Positions 25,101-38,800 of a stretch of 64,000 nucleotides of DNA are shown here, one piece after another; position 1 is the stretch's first letter, and each line of letters begins with the position of its first letter. A program made the position numbers and the translations under genes. The notes below the pieces were generated by a model that did no database searches, had not been told where the DNA came from, and worked only from the letters and a program-made list of their open reading frames with translations. Origin of the DNA: Acanthaster planci (lineage: Eukaryota > Echinodermata > Asteroidea > Valvatida > Acanthasteridae); assembly GCF_001949145.1 (NCBI RefSeq), contig NW_019091486.1, forward strand, positions 1,359,958 to 1,423,957, written 5' to 3'.

Positions 25101-27515
25101 ATGAAAGACAAAATGCCTGTGATTACTCCCATAATAGCACCAAAAAATCCTAACACTTGGGCCCTATATCAAGTTTTCATTCACATCCTCAAACTCAGTG
25201 CACTGAAATCCCTCACATGCTGAATATTCCTGGTTGCAAATACACAAAAAGTATGCAAAAGAATTAATACACACTATGACAGACACTAGCAAATAATATC
25301 TTCATTCATCAAATGGTCTCCAGTAAGGGTGTTGACGAGACAGTGATTTCAACAGGCACATATATATCTTGTTCTCTGATATCATAGGCAAACATTCCAT
25401 TCCACTAATGTTAGTTTTTTCATTTACCTTTTACAAAATACTCTCTTGTCAGATCTAATTTCAAGAGAATCAATCACATATTCTGCCCAAGAATCCCTTG
25501 GTTTCTGTTTTCTGTCGTTCCCACCCAGAAAACATTTTGAGTACAAAATGCTAGGGTGTGTTTTTTCCACCTGTCACAAGGACTTTGTCCCCCCCCCATC
25601 AAAAAAGTCACTATATCCAGAGAGAGTCCAATCTGGCCGCAGATAGAATTTCCAGGACTTGAAACTCAACACCGAAACTTAAAGGACTTAGTGTCAGATC
25701 CCATTTTCTCCCCAGTTAGGCCCCAAGTAACCTTGCCTCAGGGCTTCCAGTTCAGTTCACAGCCCAGGTGACCCGTTTAAGAGGAGATATTTTTTGTTTT
25801 CCTGTGTAAAAACATGGTTCTGCTACCAGGTTCTTGATTTGGGAAAGATTTTGACAGCATTGTGATCTGTTGATGAGTTGCAGGTGCCCCCTTTGGAAAA
25901 GAATCGCTGAAGGGAAGGAAACTGTTGTTGGTGGCAAGGACTTGAACTTGGAATTTTTTTCATGCATTAAAACAAATTAAATTAGGATGTGTAGATCATG
26001 ATTAATTGTTGATGGAATGTTGTCATTGGGGAGATGTTAACGTTTAATGCTGGCTTGCCCTTCACCTGTATGACTTATTAAGCGACTATGCCTGTGTTCT
26101 GTGGTTGTGAGAGAGCCTGTACAAAGACTTAAGACACTTCACAAGCTTCCTCAGAGTTGGACTTAAACATGCAACCTCTTACTTGAAAGTGTACAGTGGA
26201 AGCACTTTGGGGATTTTTGCTATCATGGATGTGGTCCCAAATTTGTGTCATGTAACGGGACTTGCATTCTGCCTTGTTCAATATTTGAGATGAGTTACGT
26301 AGGTTTTTCTCAGAATATGCCAAGAAATGTGTCCAACACCAACAATGTCTCTTTCCCTCAATGCCTTCTTTTTCTCAAAGGATTCATAGCTGCATTCAGT
26401 GTACTACAGTAAACGTGTATTTCTGGGCATCAATCCTTTGGCTTATAAATCAATGAAATAATGGATGTCGAAATAGGATTGTCTCTGTAACCAAAATTGT
26501 CAGTGAACAACTAAATGAGGAATGTGTTTCAAAATATAATTTCCGATGACTTTGCAGATTTGTGCCTGAAGTTATTGTGCATTTACCGGTGCATACTATT
26601 AATGTGATGTTGTTAAGAGGTGACAGTTTGACCTTTCTTGGATTGCTCATATGAACGAAGGTTCCGTTTGTCAATATTTTGACCGAAGCAGTTATTGTCA
26701 AGACCATAAAGTAATCCTTAAATTATTTCGACTTGGTTCAGGTTCATCGCAGGCGCTCGGAGAAGACAGCTATGGGGCAGTTCCGTGGACGAGATCAAAA
26801 GGAAGAGGTACACGTATATCACCTTTTGAAACGATTCCAGTGTTTTCAAACTTTTAATGAATAAAAAGGCAATTGGCAATTTCACTGTTTAAAGTTAAAG
26901 AAGATTTTAAAAAGCCCGAGTGAAATAATCTACATGCTTGGATTGCTTGGGTTGGTCTCGATTAGAGGTCCAGACTCTGTTGTAGCACTGCACGCTGCTT
27001 TTCATCATAGTCGTATGCTAATACCTCTGAGCTGATAAGCAGACAGAATTTGTCGGTCAGTACGGTATACCAGTCCCTAGCAAGAACATGTACAAGATTT
27101 GTTAGTCTGATTCACTGTAAAAGAATGTAGGACAATACATTCCACTTCCCAGCAGTGCATCAGCACAGTCAGTCAGGCATGACACGACCAACGCTACCCT
27201 CAAAGCCTCCCAAGTATTTTAACCCAGCCGAAATGTCAGGAATTGCAGTACAGGTCACCGCATCTTAATTGAAATTCTCATCTCTGCACAAACTCTAAAC
27301 CCCCCCCTCCTTTCTTATTCTTGCAGTATCCAATGAACAACACCAACCACATGCGACACCACAATGACCTCTATAGCTCCGTGCCCAATGACAGTGGCAG
27401 CTTGGCCAGCAGGGGCAGCGGGGCTGGTGGCAACGACTTGAAGGACATCAACATTGCCATGTTTGCCAAGGTCGCCGACCCAAAAGACAGCAAGTCTGGT
27501 CTTGACCACGTCTGA
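16103..27515 (+). CDS. EGF-VWC-SEA type I membrane protein, orthologue not recognised
   Basis: Fourteen coding exons: 16103-16175, 16398-16550, 17265-17492, 18152-18265, 18401-18514, 20287-20409, 21130-21196, 21828-21872, 22323-22397, 22644-22707, 23206-23301, 24619-24819, 26742-26807, 27327-27515. The joined frame is 535 residues. Residues 1-25 form a signal peptide (hydrophobic CLLSCLIIV). Six EGF repeats span about 36-265; the third begins DVDEC, the calcium-binding type. A VWC-like module (269-307) has CSHDGDTYYDG, then CHC and GGEWLC. A SEA-like module (about 308-420) contains AGSIHVEFEL, resembling the G-S autocleavage site of SEA domains. A transmembrane helix (about 425-452) is stopped by HRRR. 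The 84-residue tail has a YSSV (YxxPhi) motif and ends LDHV. EGF exons are all phase 1-1, which permits exon shuffling. The domain set suggests adhesion or signalling at the cell surface; no specific function can be named. Confidence 0.85.
18124..18610 (+). repeat. Tandem duplication of one EGF exon with flanking intron
   Basis: Two adjacent units of about 248 bp (18124-18371 and 18372-about 18610) each carry a 114-nt EGF exon (18152-18265 and 18401-18514), its acceptor tract and the following intron. Shared intron landmarks include GTAGGTTTTCTT, CAGTGATTGATTTCCTTC and TTGGACTGGTACCCATT. The exons differ at 6 of 114 bases. Both exons are phase 1-1, so both can be spliced in as EGF repeats 4 and 5. 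Confidence 0.93.
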
Positions 27516-30500
27516 CCTCCCCTCCTCCCCCACCACTCCAACGCTCAACCCCTCCCCCCATCTGCCCCCCATCCCCTTCCCCCCCACGGCCAGGCTGTGA
27601 TTGATTAGCGAGAGTTGCGCCCCATTTAGTGGAACAAGCTCCTGGGAGCTTTTCCAGAGATGCCTCGGGGTTCACTCTCCAGACATCTGTTTATGCATAA
27701 CTCCAAGTCTGGATGTTGATCATCAAAGCTCAAACATGACTTTCACATGAACAAGGTCTTTCATCCTGGTATCAGGTCATTTCACTTAGAAACAGGCTAC
27801 TACTTAATATTCATCTTTACCAGTAAATCTTCATTGGTTTTAAAAAATTATCTATTTGCTGCTGACAAAACAAGTTCACCAGGATAACGTTACCACAGGG
27901 ACATTTGGAAATTTAAGAGCATTTACATGTACAGTGTAACTCATTTTGTGGGGAGGAGAAACCCAGGATATCCCTTTTTTGTGCCAACTATAAGATTTTC
28001 TTTACTTTCTTCATCATAACCTTGAAATGTTTCATTCCATACACGTCGATCATTGATTCGTCAGAGCTGTGCAAAATTCTAGAAATCATATGTACTGGGC
28101 AAAGCGAGGTGTCATCCTCAACTGAATATCCGGTTTCAGTAATTAGCCAAAATTCGACAGGAAAAAGCAGTGTGTCCCAACTGTGTTAGTAGTTGAATTC
28201 ACACTACTCAGTAAGCCGCTTTGGTTCATTCACAGCCCTTCTCTAACAACTTAAACCCCCCCCCCCATCACTTCCCATCAAGAGTTACCTTCACTGGGAG
28301 ACACTTTCTGGGCTCCAGCTTCAAGTTCAAGTTGTTCCCATATTCTCCAACCCTGTGGTCAGGATTTTTCCCTCCACATGTCACAGACTGTCGAACTTCA
28401 CACCCCCTACCCCCCTCACAGGGCTCTAATAGGTGCCATCAGTCATGTGATGACAGGAGAGGTCATCAAAGGTCATGACCATCTGGTAGCCTTCACCCTC
28501 CAGAGATTAGCCCTGTGCTGGGCTTTTTCCCAGCCCCATCAGATATTTTTGTTTCAGTTCTAAGGGTCATTAGTTGGTGTTTTTGTCCTCATAACTGATT
28601 TTTATGGGGTGAGGGATAGGCAAATCCCACGGTGCCATGCGGTAGCAAAGGCATTTAAAGCTGGCATTGTCTGTTTTAATTTATTCATTATTTATTCATA
28701 TTTTTATTGCTGTCGGCCCACTGCTCTTTTTTCACATATGTTTTAGAGAGTGCCACATGTTCTTGTTAACTTTCAATGTATTTCATGTATGTAAATGGTG
28801 CAGTGTTATTGTCTTGCACTTTATATGTGTGTAACGTTTTTTTTTTTCTGTGTTTACACAGCAATATTTAAAGGTGTTGAAAATCTTTCTTCAACTAGTT
28901 CAAGGGCACACTGTATGATCCTGGACAGTGTGTCTGACCTCGCACTGGTCACCATATTCTAGCGATGTAATATTTATGTTTGCGAAGTGGAGTTCTTTAT
29001 GGAGAAAACGGATGGTGGTGGTGCATTGAACAAAGTCGCACGGCCCAAAGCATTACCCGCCAAGATTCATTTACAGAGCAATGATGATTTCCGTGCTCTT
29101 GATATCGTTTGGGCTGGTACCCCTGCTCTTAGCACAGGTTGACGAAATCATACACATCATTCATGGTTAGAATATCAAAGAGCAGCAGTTGAATTCCTTT
29201 CTCCAGTCCTCTGTTCACTACATATGTACCAAGGAATATTGTTGCATGACATTTCAGATGTATCAAGTGTTGGTTCAAGTCTAATGCAGGCTCACAGAAA
29301 GGACTGAAGCTGCTTGGTGTTTTAGATGACACGTCCATGTTTTCCATGTCTCGTTCATTTGATCTGCATTCATTCAACTGACTGTAAATTTGTCTTCCAG
29401 TAATTTCTTTTTCCAAGCATTTGTGTATTCAAATTACTTCACCTGTCAAGTTTGAATAGTTGAGGATACAGATTATTTAATTATTCCTCTTTGGAATTAA
29501 GTATCATTCCTGAAACCTCTTTGAAGTAAAGAAACCTCTTTGAAGGAAATAAGGCTCCTTCAGCTTTGATGTTGAAAGCTTACAGAAGGAATGGCTATTT
29601 CAAAACTAAAAAATCCTGAAACCTGTGTAGAAATCACAGGGTTGGGACATAACCAGAGAGTAAGCAGATGGCAGAATTAAGAAAAAGGATAAGTGGGAAT
29701 TTTGACAGTTTTCGAACCAAAGTGAGAAATCAATGCAGTCTTAGTACTGAGATTCTTTATAACATGGTAAAATGCGAGTTGTGATTGTATTCAGAATGGT
29801 AACGGTATTACAGGAATGTAATGACATCAACAGGTATCACCGTCAAATCCAATCTTTCCCTGATCACAGTCAAGGAATACTTACATGTACTTTGTCTAGC
29901 AATTGTTGAACACTTTGATGTGGGACATGGTGTTTTATCACACTAGGAGGACACGTGGTAGTCTACAGCATGGGTTGTCCTGTATCATTGAGGGAGCCAA
30001 AGGTGCATGTCCCCCATCTCAGCAGTTAACTATTGTTTTATTATTTCATGGCACACTGTAGTCAAAAAAAGCAGGTGGTGCGGCACATTCTGTAGCAAGA
30101 ATAATTGCCGTGTAATCTTCAGTTACTGTGAGTGTTTCTATGAGCTAACACGTTCTAGCTTCTACCGTACGATACGCCCATAATAATGAAAGCAAATCAT
30201 CCACAAGGCAGCATTTGGGTGATGTCTATGAGAGACAACAATTGTGGTTTTACAGGCTTGGCATGTGACTTTTCTTGACACATGAAATTACAGTATCTGA
30301 GGCACAAGATAAGAAATTGTTTTTAAACTTTGACAAATACACTGGGACTTCCAAGTTTAGGTCCTTGGCTTTTGGTTGTGACTTGGGTAGGCTGGTGTAA
30401 AAAGCACATACCAGCAAGCGCTCTCACGGTATAGGCTGTGATATCCCACCAAGGGATTTCAGTGAAAGTGGTAGGGGATATCCCACCAAGGGATTTCAGT

Positions 30501-32833
30501 GAAAGTGGTCGGGGTGGTGCAGCGTCTTAGTACCCGGAAGGTCAGAGAGGGAACTCTCGGCTACTGGTTTCATATTGGTAACAATACCACTCTTTTAGAG
30601 TTCAAGCACTCCGTCAGTCAAGTCTGATGGAATTTGTTGTTCTGCTTTGCTTCATCTAACAAGTATTCTCCTTGTGATGTAAACAGCTCGGTTAAAAAAA
30701 AAAATTGATTGGGGGATCGGCAAGAGCCCTTATCAAAGCCCCCGAGGGGAAGAGGGGGGTTTAGTGGGGCTTTGGTGTGGAATGTAACATTATTGGTGGG
30801 TGTCTCACCCCAATCCTGCATGGGAAAAGACTGCACTACCCGATGACGCCACGGTCCAACAATTCATCCCCAACCCGTAATCCCCCTGTTTAGCAGGCCT
30901 ACATCCTGGTGGTAATCACCGCCAGTGAAAGGGCACACCACCACTTTAACTCTCCTCTCAGTCTGGAGCAAATGGAGTTAGGCGCTCCTCTGATCCCTTC
31001 CCCTATTAAGTGATTCTGCCCTCGGGGAAGAATGTGACAGGTAAACATGGTTTTACTAAATTGCTTGTCCAGATGTCTTCTTTTTTTGAGAGAGAGACAT
31101 CTGCAGTTACTCGAAAATGAAAGCAGTGATTGATCTACCTAATTTGTTCTGTATAAAGCAAGCCATAAATGTGCTTCAAAAGTTTGTAAATCTGAGACTG
31201 CCTATGTGTATATTTGGTCTGGCATTTATATATGTAACTCAGTGCTACAATTTTAATTGGTTACCAATATTAAAAGCAAGCAGTGCATTGCAGATGAGAT
31301 ATATTCATTGCCCTGCCTGGTTCCTTTTAGAAGGTATTGCAGTTGGTATAAATATGGATCTCACGAGTATACTTATAGTTTTGAACATTTAATTTGAAAG
31401 AGAAAAATGTATGCTTGCATTATTTAAAACCATATAAATTGAAGTGGACTAAATCAAAAGTATGACCTTTTCAAATGTGTTACTGCTGTCACGTTTTGTA
31501 ACTAACATCTTCAAATCTCATGGACCTTCCGAACAAGTCAATGCATAATTGCCATTCAACTCCAGCAATTTTTATGAACACTTTATTCCTTAATTTCATT
31601 AATTAACAAGCAACGCAATGATGAGCCTCGGCGAGGATTAACTCATGACATTCCTCTTTGTTTTGCCTTCTTTCATTTAACATTACATAAACCTATGCTT
31701 TTCCTACAGCTGAATTTTACATACAACTGAATGATAAACTTCAAATCATTACTTGGGCAAGAACAATGTAGCAGGTTCTTGATTCCTTTGGGCATAATGT
31801 AAGCACTCCGCGTAAGTGTTGTCTGCATAGACTTTCTTCTTATACTCTAACATTTGCCACAAAATGATAATACATGTATCTTGTGACCCTTTCTAGCATG
31901 CTGTCAGGTGTGTTCAGCAGTTTATGTTAGTCTATCACAGCATGTATTCATATGATTGCATCTAATAAGGAGATTTAACTTACTTATTTTTCAATAATTT
32001 GCGTGCACAGTGAACGTATCTGTGCTAAATACAGTTTGTCACTTTCGCAATACGTCACGTGGCAAATATTTTTGCTCACTCCGTCTCCCATTACCAACCT
32101 GCTGGTTAAATGGTTAAATGTTGAAACGCTACGTGCCACACGGAGACAGGAGGGGGTCCCAGAATAGCTTGCCTATCGCACTCATCTGAGAAAGCTAGTT
32201 GGGTTGATCTAGCTACTGCATCTGGCTAACTACCATGCAGCTCACTGAATCTTTAGAATTGTTTACCCTTGACTTGCATGCAAACGCTGAAGTATATACA
32301 AAATTAGAGTAAGTAATACCGCATGGCTTGAGTAAGAGCAAAATAAAAGCGTGTTATAAGTGCTATCCTTTTAAAGGTTTTTTGCTGAAGATGAGCTAAG
32401 ATGAAAGACAACTGGAATGTAGGACCAGATCTTAGAGTAGCAACAAGATGCCAAATGACTCTCATTTTTGTGGGAGAAATGCCTTTGATCCAGTTTTTTG
32501 TTTTCAATTCCAGGGTTCAGGCTCCTCAACGCATGTATAACCAAATTTGAATATGACATGCTTTCATCAGTCCTCGTTATACTGTGTTTTTCTCTCAACA
32601 TGAAGTAGAAATAGTTGCTAGTCTGATGGGCTATGGTTATTTGGTATTTTCCAAGTCGTGCGGTCCCCAAGAACCAATCTGTGGGTAACTTTAACCTGAG
32701 TGTCTTTTTCTCTCGGACACACAGCAAAAAAGAAGGGAAAGGCAAGTATACTGCATTTTCATCAGGATTTGGGAAGCCTTTGGCGTAAAGACTTGGCCGA
32801 GGTCAAGGGTTTTTTTACCTTATCCCTGCCTTG
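27516..32833. other. 3' UTR and intergenic interval between convergent genes
   Basis: Lies between the stop of the EGF/SEA gene (plus strand) and the stop of EXOC5 (minus strand), so it should hold both 3' UTRs. No conserved coding sequence, tRNA or rRNA was seen. A plus-strand AATAAA is at 32342-32347 and a minus-strand one (TTTATT) at 31582-31587; neither can be assigned confidently. A short tandem repeat at 30440-30513 is listed separately. Confidence 0.5.
30440..30513 (+). repeat. Two tandem copies of a 37-bp unit
   Basis: The unit beginning GATATCCCACCAAGGGATTT and ending near AGTGGTAGGG (30440-30476) is followed directly by a near-identical second unit (30477-30513) with one change near its end. 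No function is suggested. Confidence 0.9.
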
Positions 32834-35800
32834 CTACCTGAGTTGCTGGGCAATCTTGGCCGTCTTGAAGTCAGCCCTCAGCTGAACAAACGACATGATG
32901 GTGTACTTCTCCAAGCCACTCTGTAAACAAAAACCAAAAACAGATGAAGGAAAAGAGAGAATTGTTAAGCAGTCGTTGGTTGACTTCATCTTGCCAATGT
33001 TTGTCACTGAAGAACTGAGCCTCTATCGGGTGAAATGATGTTTTCATTATCCAACAGGTAGGGTGGCTACACACGTGGGTCTGGTTCCAAACCAACCTAT
33101 AGTCGTTCTTATGTTTAACTCACTTTGTGTTTCCACAGGGAACTTTCCTGAACCTTCAAATGTTCTCCCCGTGCAAAAAAAAAGGGACACATTCCTTCCA
33201 TTTTCAAGAGGCAAGAAAGTCTCCATTCTTCAGTCTTGCACACATAGCAAAAAAAAAAAACAATTTGGTGGATTTTTGTATTAGTAAAGATCTGAAAGGC
33301 CAGTTTTCTTATTAGCTGCGTGAGATATGTACAACTACATTGAAAAAAATGATAAAGATTCCTGTTCCCCTCCATATGTGTCCTGCTTCAAGAAGATACC
33401 AGGGTCTTCTTTAATTGTCACCTTTCCCATAATTCCAGAAAAAATACTGCATTGTGCTTACACCAGAAAACAGGTGTTTGAGAGGAAAGCAGAAACTGAT
33501 CTTTACGCACCTTTAAAGTCAGCCATATTTCTTCAGTGCACGTAAGAGTTGTAAGGTTGAAAACACACTTTAGAAGGCAATGCTGTACATTGAATTTATT
33601 CAGGTCCAACAAAAGTCATTCAGTCTCAGGTAACATTAAAATCTAACCAAATGAAGTGTAGTAAAGAAAAGCATTCCTTTGTCACGATTCATCCCTTGTT
33701 GCTTGATACCGTGATTGGACTCGTGTCTGCCCCATGGTTCGCACTTTGACAAAAATCAACAACAGAGCCCTGACAAGAAGCAGTGCGCAGAGATCTTTCC
33801 AAACACCTGCACCTACCAACTGCTCCCCGGTTATGACCGACTTGATGTTCTCGGGGACCACCACCAGGAGATTGCAGAGGGCGTGCAGCTTCTCAAACAG
33901 AGCGTTGACCGTAGGAACTTTGAAGGACTTCACCAGGCGGCGGTACTCATTCACGTCGCAGATCACCAACATGGCACCTGCGATCAACCGGAAGCAAAAA
34001 CAAAACAAGTGCATGTATATGGTTGGTGTTTTTCTGATGTACAATGCCACCATAAGAATCATGCTGGCAGAAATACGGGTGCCTGGAAAATGCTCATGTG
34101 GTTTTCTCCATAAGTCACTTTCTATTACAATATTTCTTTGTGTTCAGGCCTGAACTTTGGGTGCAGAAATGTGTCCTAATCAACTTTCAATTTCTACATT
34201 AACTTTTCATTTCCAAAAGTCTTTATCACACAGTTAAGTAAGCACGCTTTAAATTAGATATGCACAACCCTTTTATGGCATGAGTTAAAAATGGTTTATG
34301 TTTCCTGTGCAAAAAAGAAGGGTGGGTAGGCCAGTAAATTTGGAGGGTTTTACAAGTTTTTAGCTGAAAATATTTGAGGCGGATGATGGCCATTTTACTT
34401 TTGTGTTTGCGTTTGGAACAAGTTTAGAAAAATAAACTGAACAAATTAAAACAAAAAACAGCAAGATGTCCAGAAAAATTAGACTCTTAAATTCACATCA
34501 TAAGACTTCAATTTTTTTTTTCAATTTTAAAAATACAGATTCTAATGGTTTTCTAGATTGGGTTAGGTATAAATAGAAATGAAAGTATTTCTTTTGCCTG
34601 ATGACTAATTATTGTGGAAATACCAGAAGCAATGGGCACTGTATTACTGACCTAAGGAGTTGTAGGTAAACTGCTGGAGATGGTCATAGATGACGCGGTG
34701 GAATCTGATGCCAAACTCCATCAGGACTGCCGTGATATTCTTCCCATCCAGGCAGCGCTTGATCGTCTCGACTTGCTTCTCGATGAAGGGGATAACTTTA
34801 GCACATGCCTGCACCGTTGGAATGAAAAAGGGGGCTGGTTAGTACTTTTAGTCAGTCTTGACCGGGGGGAAATGACAATGGCATCGGAAGGGTGTGCCAA
34901 ACTTAGTTTACGTGAGAAGTGCAGTAAACCGGGATATGTCAAACTGGCATGGGGCAATAAACTGTGGCTGGCTATCCAGTTCATTTTTTGCTGCAATGAA
35001 TGTGTTAAAACAGATTATTTTTTCATCAAAATGTGCACAACCAGGTGACATATTTACGTGAGATGGGAGTCCTCAAGTATGAAAATGGTGCTGAATTATC
35101 TGTCCATTACATCAACATTTCATAATTGTAACACTGAGGCATTCATAATGGCAACTGAGATACAATTTTTAACTTACGGGAGTATCTTGATTAATTAGAG
35201 ATGAAAACCCAACCTGACAGGTGCACTCACATTGGAATACAGCTCCATGGGCCCTTCCTCCGATTCCGGTTTAAAGTCTGTCTTCTTCTGCTCCTTGTCC
35301 AACAGATACTTGATCCATCCACAGATGGTGGCCAACGTCCTGTCGTGGAGAGGAACATTATCAAGAGCTTTCAAAGGAAGACACTGTATGTACGTATAAA
35401 AACCCTCTTTGGGTCGACTGTTCTTTGACTGCTCAGAAGTTCTGGCTGCAGCAATGCCATCAAACTGGCAATATCTCCTGGTTCTTGGACACAACTGCCC
35501 TTAAGACAAAATATCCTTGACAGCCACAAATATCAAAGGGAAACAGTGGAGCTGTACAGTGCTTCAAGGATCAAAAGCTATGGCCCTCCAGTTTAAAATC
35601 GGGGAGCTGATGGTGATGGTGGTAAAATGAGGATGAAGTACGATGACCATGTGATAGAGAACACTTGAAATGGCGAATCCAGCGAACACGTATGGACTGT
35701 TTAAAACGAGGGACATCAGCGAGAAGGTACAAAGCACATAAAAAAATGGCTCAGTCTTTATATATGAACGACAGAGGCAAGAGTTTATCAACCAACCTGT

Positions 35801-38800
35801 CTAGACCCGTCTCAATCTTGGACTCCAACTGTTCTGTGATCTGCTTCTTTTTTTGTACACAGTCGCTATGAGCCGGCAAAGAACTGGAAAACACAAACAG
35901 CAAAGGGAAGCCAATTTAACCGATTCCTGCCTAGCGCAGGGGTTCACATTGTTTTTCATGAAGTACAAGTATCTCAGAATTATTCAACAACAATAATTTG
36001 CTGTTTGAGGAGGAAAAGGGACTTCAGGAGATATGTGTAGTCGCTTTGAAATAGATTTGAGCAGCCATGCATGCACACAAGCAGCAGTCAGCAGGCTCTA
36101 ACCTCCCCTTCCAGACTGAGAAGGAATCTCGAGGCCTGGAAAAATGGACTCACTGCCGGTAATCTTAAAGAACAGGTTGAAGGAATGGGGACAGCAAAAA
36201 CTCACTTCAACCTCTGACTTAATTATGTACATTTATTCCCCCAAGAGAAGCCCCATTGTCAAAGTGTGAAAATTTCAAACAAACACTCTTTTCGGTAAGA
36301 TGATCCACTTCAATCACTCTGATGAAATGAAGCCAATAAAACTGCACGAATAATGAATCCTAAGTCAGTCCTTGGACTGTATGCTTGCTTTAAGCTACGA
36401 TGTACCAGCAATTCAACCATTTCTGTAAAGTAATCAGAAAGATTTGATACAACCAAACAAACGTCAGAGAGCTGAATGAAGTGATCAACACTAGCCTCCC
36501 TTCAAGCAGTGCATTATGGGTAGAGCTACCAATGCCAAGAAAAAATAAAATGACTTAAAAAGCCAAAAACAGAGTTTGTATGAGGGCATTCACAGGAATG
36601 CAGAAAAGTGACTAAATTGTGGCAAACTCATCTCAATGAATCTCAAAAGTAGACTAATCTTTAGGGAACCTGCATGCACCAAATGCCCAGTGAACTACGG
36701 TAGACGACGCAAGTAATGAACCTCAGGAAATTACGACTTCACTTGCAGTGACTGTAATGCACACTCTACGCTTTGTGCAAATACAACTTGAAGAATAGAA
36801 TCAAGACATTCAGACCAAAGAAAAGCAGACATCTAAAGGGGAGAATGATAACTGACTAATCAGAAGTTCAGCACACTCCATTTTGGCTTTTCCGTTTTCT
36901 CCTCCCTAAACTCTACCCCTAACTTTACAAGGGACCTATAGGTATGTGAATCGCAAACTCCATAACTGTGTAGAAAATTTGTGGCATACTTCCTTGTACT
37001 TCAACAACCAGTACAAGTAATCCACATTTTAAATTTCTAATTTAATTCTGTTATGAAATGCACGATCACAAAACTCCGTGTAGAAAACCAAAACCATTCA
37101 CATGTCAGGGCCCAGTGCTGTCTAATTATTTCAAGAACGTGACCCGTTTCCTCAGTACTACGCTGAAGACAGTATTGGATTTGGAAGGTTTACTATCACT
37201 TCCATTCTGTTTCCAAAATAACCAAGAGATTTGGTTTCAGTTTTAGTACAAGTTGCCCAACATCAGGCCTTCTGAGGTGAGGGCTACTGTACGAGAAATG
37301 GAGAAGATAGAAAGAAAAAATGGAAAAGGGAAAGAACTTAAATCCAAAGGTCCTTCACATCGTGCTTGATCTGGGATGTGCTAAAAAGCCTTGGTATCAA
37401 CCCATGAAACACTGTTAAGGAATTCACACTGCATGCTTGAATTTCCGTAACAGATTATAGCTACCACTATGTATTAACCCTAACCCCCTAGGGACCATTG
37501 AAATCCTGCATAACCTTGTTTGGTTCAGCATGGTTAGGGTTAATAAGCTTTTTCAGAAGTCCTTTGTCTATTGTGCTGATGGTAAGGTCACTTGATGGTC
37601 AATGTGCACCATCTGTATAATTTACCCAGAACCCAACTGAGGCATTTTTATCTTATTTTGATGAAACGCCATGGGCTTTCCATTTGAAAGGGAAAACGAA
37701 AGTGCTCTCACTTTCATGCATGATGCAGTAAAGCATGCATTTTTTATTGCTAGCTCAAATCAATTGTAATGATGTGGTTTGTCATATACATTTACTTTTA
37801 TTATCATTAATGGTCGCCTCATTATGCCAGTGTGCAGTTAGTGAATAATATTTACATTTCTGTTAATTAAATTACTTTTTGAAACATATTCTACAGAGTC
37901 AACATCTTCAACGTATTTCATATCTCTTAGACTTTATATGAGTTGGTTTTTTGTTATATTTTTTAGTGTGTATTTAGTGTTACTGTTTGTTACGCACTCT
38001 CAAACAGGCTGGCCCTGGACAGGGAACAATAAAAATTCAAATTATATCATCGTTAAAAAAGCCTCAAGATGCCTCCCCACTATGTCAAACTATGTTTTGA
38101 CAAAGCAACTGCTGACCCCTTCAATTTTAAGCCTTGGCCCCACCCACTATTTATCAACTAAATCTCAAGAGAGTATTTTGGGCCCAAACCACGGGGATAA
38201 GTTCCGCAGTTGGATCTCATCACTGAAGTACCAAGGGAACCACGGCTGTGATAATAATTGTATGAGATGGCTACAATGTGAAAGCATCCTGAAATTCAAA
38301 TCTACGGTACACAAGAAAAATGTCATGACGAGATTTCACACAAAATGGTTTGACGAGAGTTGTTCATGTTCAGGCAGAATTAAAACTACAAGTGCAGAGA
38401 TTAACAGTTACTAATAAATACAGGTACCTGCTACTTTCCGACACTGCCAGTCACAAAGAATACTCTTTGGAGGTGGGACATTACAAAGATTGCTTGTTGA
38501 TATATTGACACAATAGTGGAATGCATGGTGTCTTTGAATTGTATATCACATGTGCTAAGCTATGACATACAACAGTGCTTTGTGCTTTTGTTACTTTACC
38601 AAAGAGAATACGACAAAAACAGAGCTGACCCCTGCAAGCTTGGCAGCCCAGTGGTTAAGACATCTGCAACCAGTAAGTAGGAGGTCGTGGGTTCGAGTAA
38701 GCTTGTGAATTTTTTTTCACGAGCTCTCGGACAAGCACTGAGTGTGCAGTATTAATTACCACACGACGGTGTAAAAAGAGAAGTGCTTTGAATAATGAAA

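Noticed and set aside
30505-30560. SINE-like GTGGTGCAGCG segment after the 37-bp tandem repeat
   Set aside because: No convincing B box or second copy in the window.
33682-34153. Overlapping plus-strand open frames at 33.7-34.1 kb and 48.1-48.4 kb
   Set aside because: These are antisense shadows of EXOC5 exons 16 and 2, kept open by the GC-rich coding sequence.
37938-38414. 158-codon plus-strand open frame in EXOC5 intron 12
   Set aside because: No known domain, mixed low-information composition, no splice-linked partner; near chance expectation for 64 kb.
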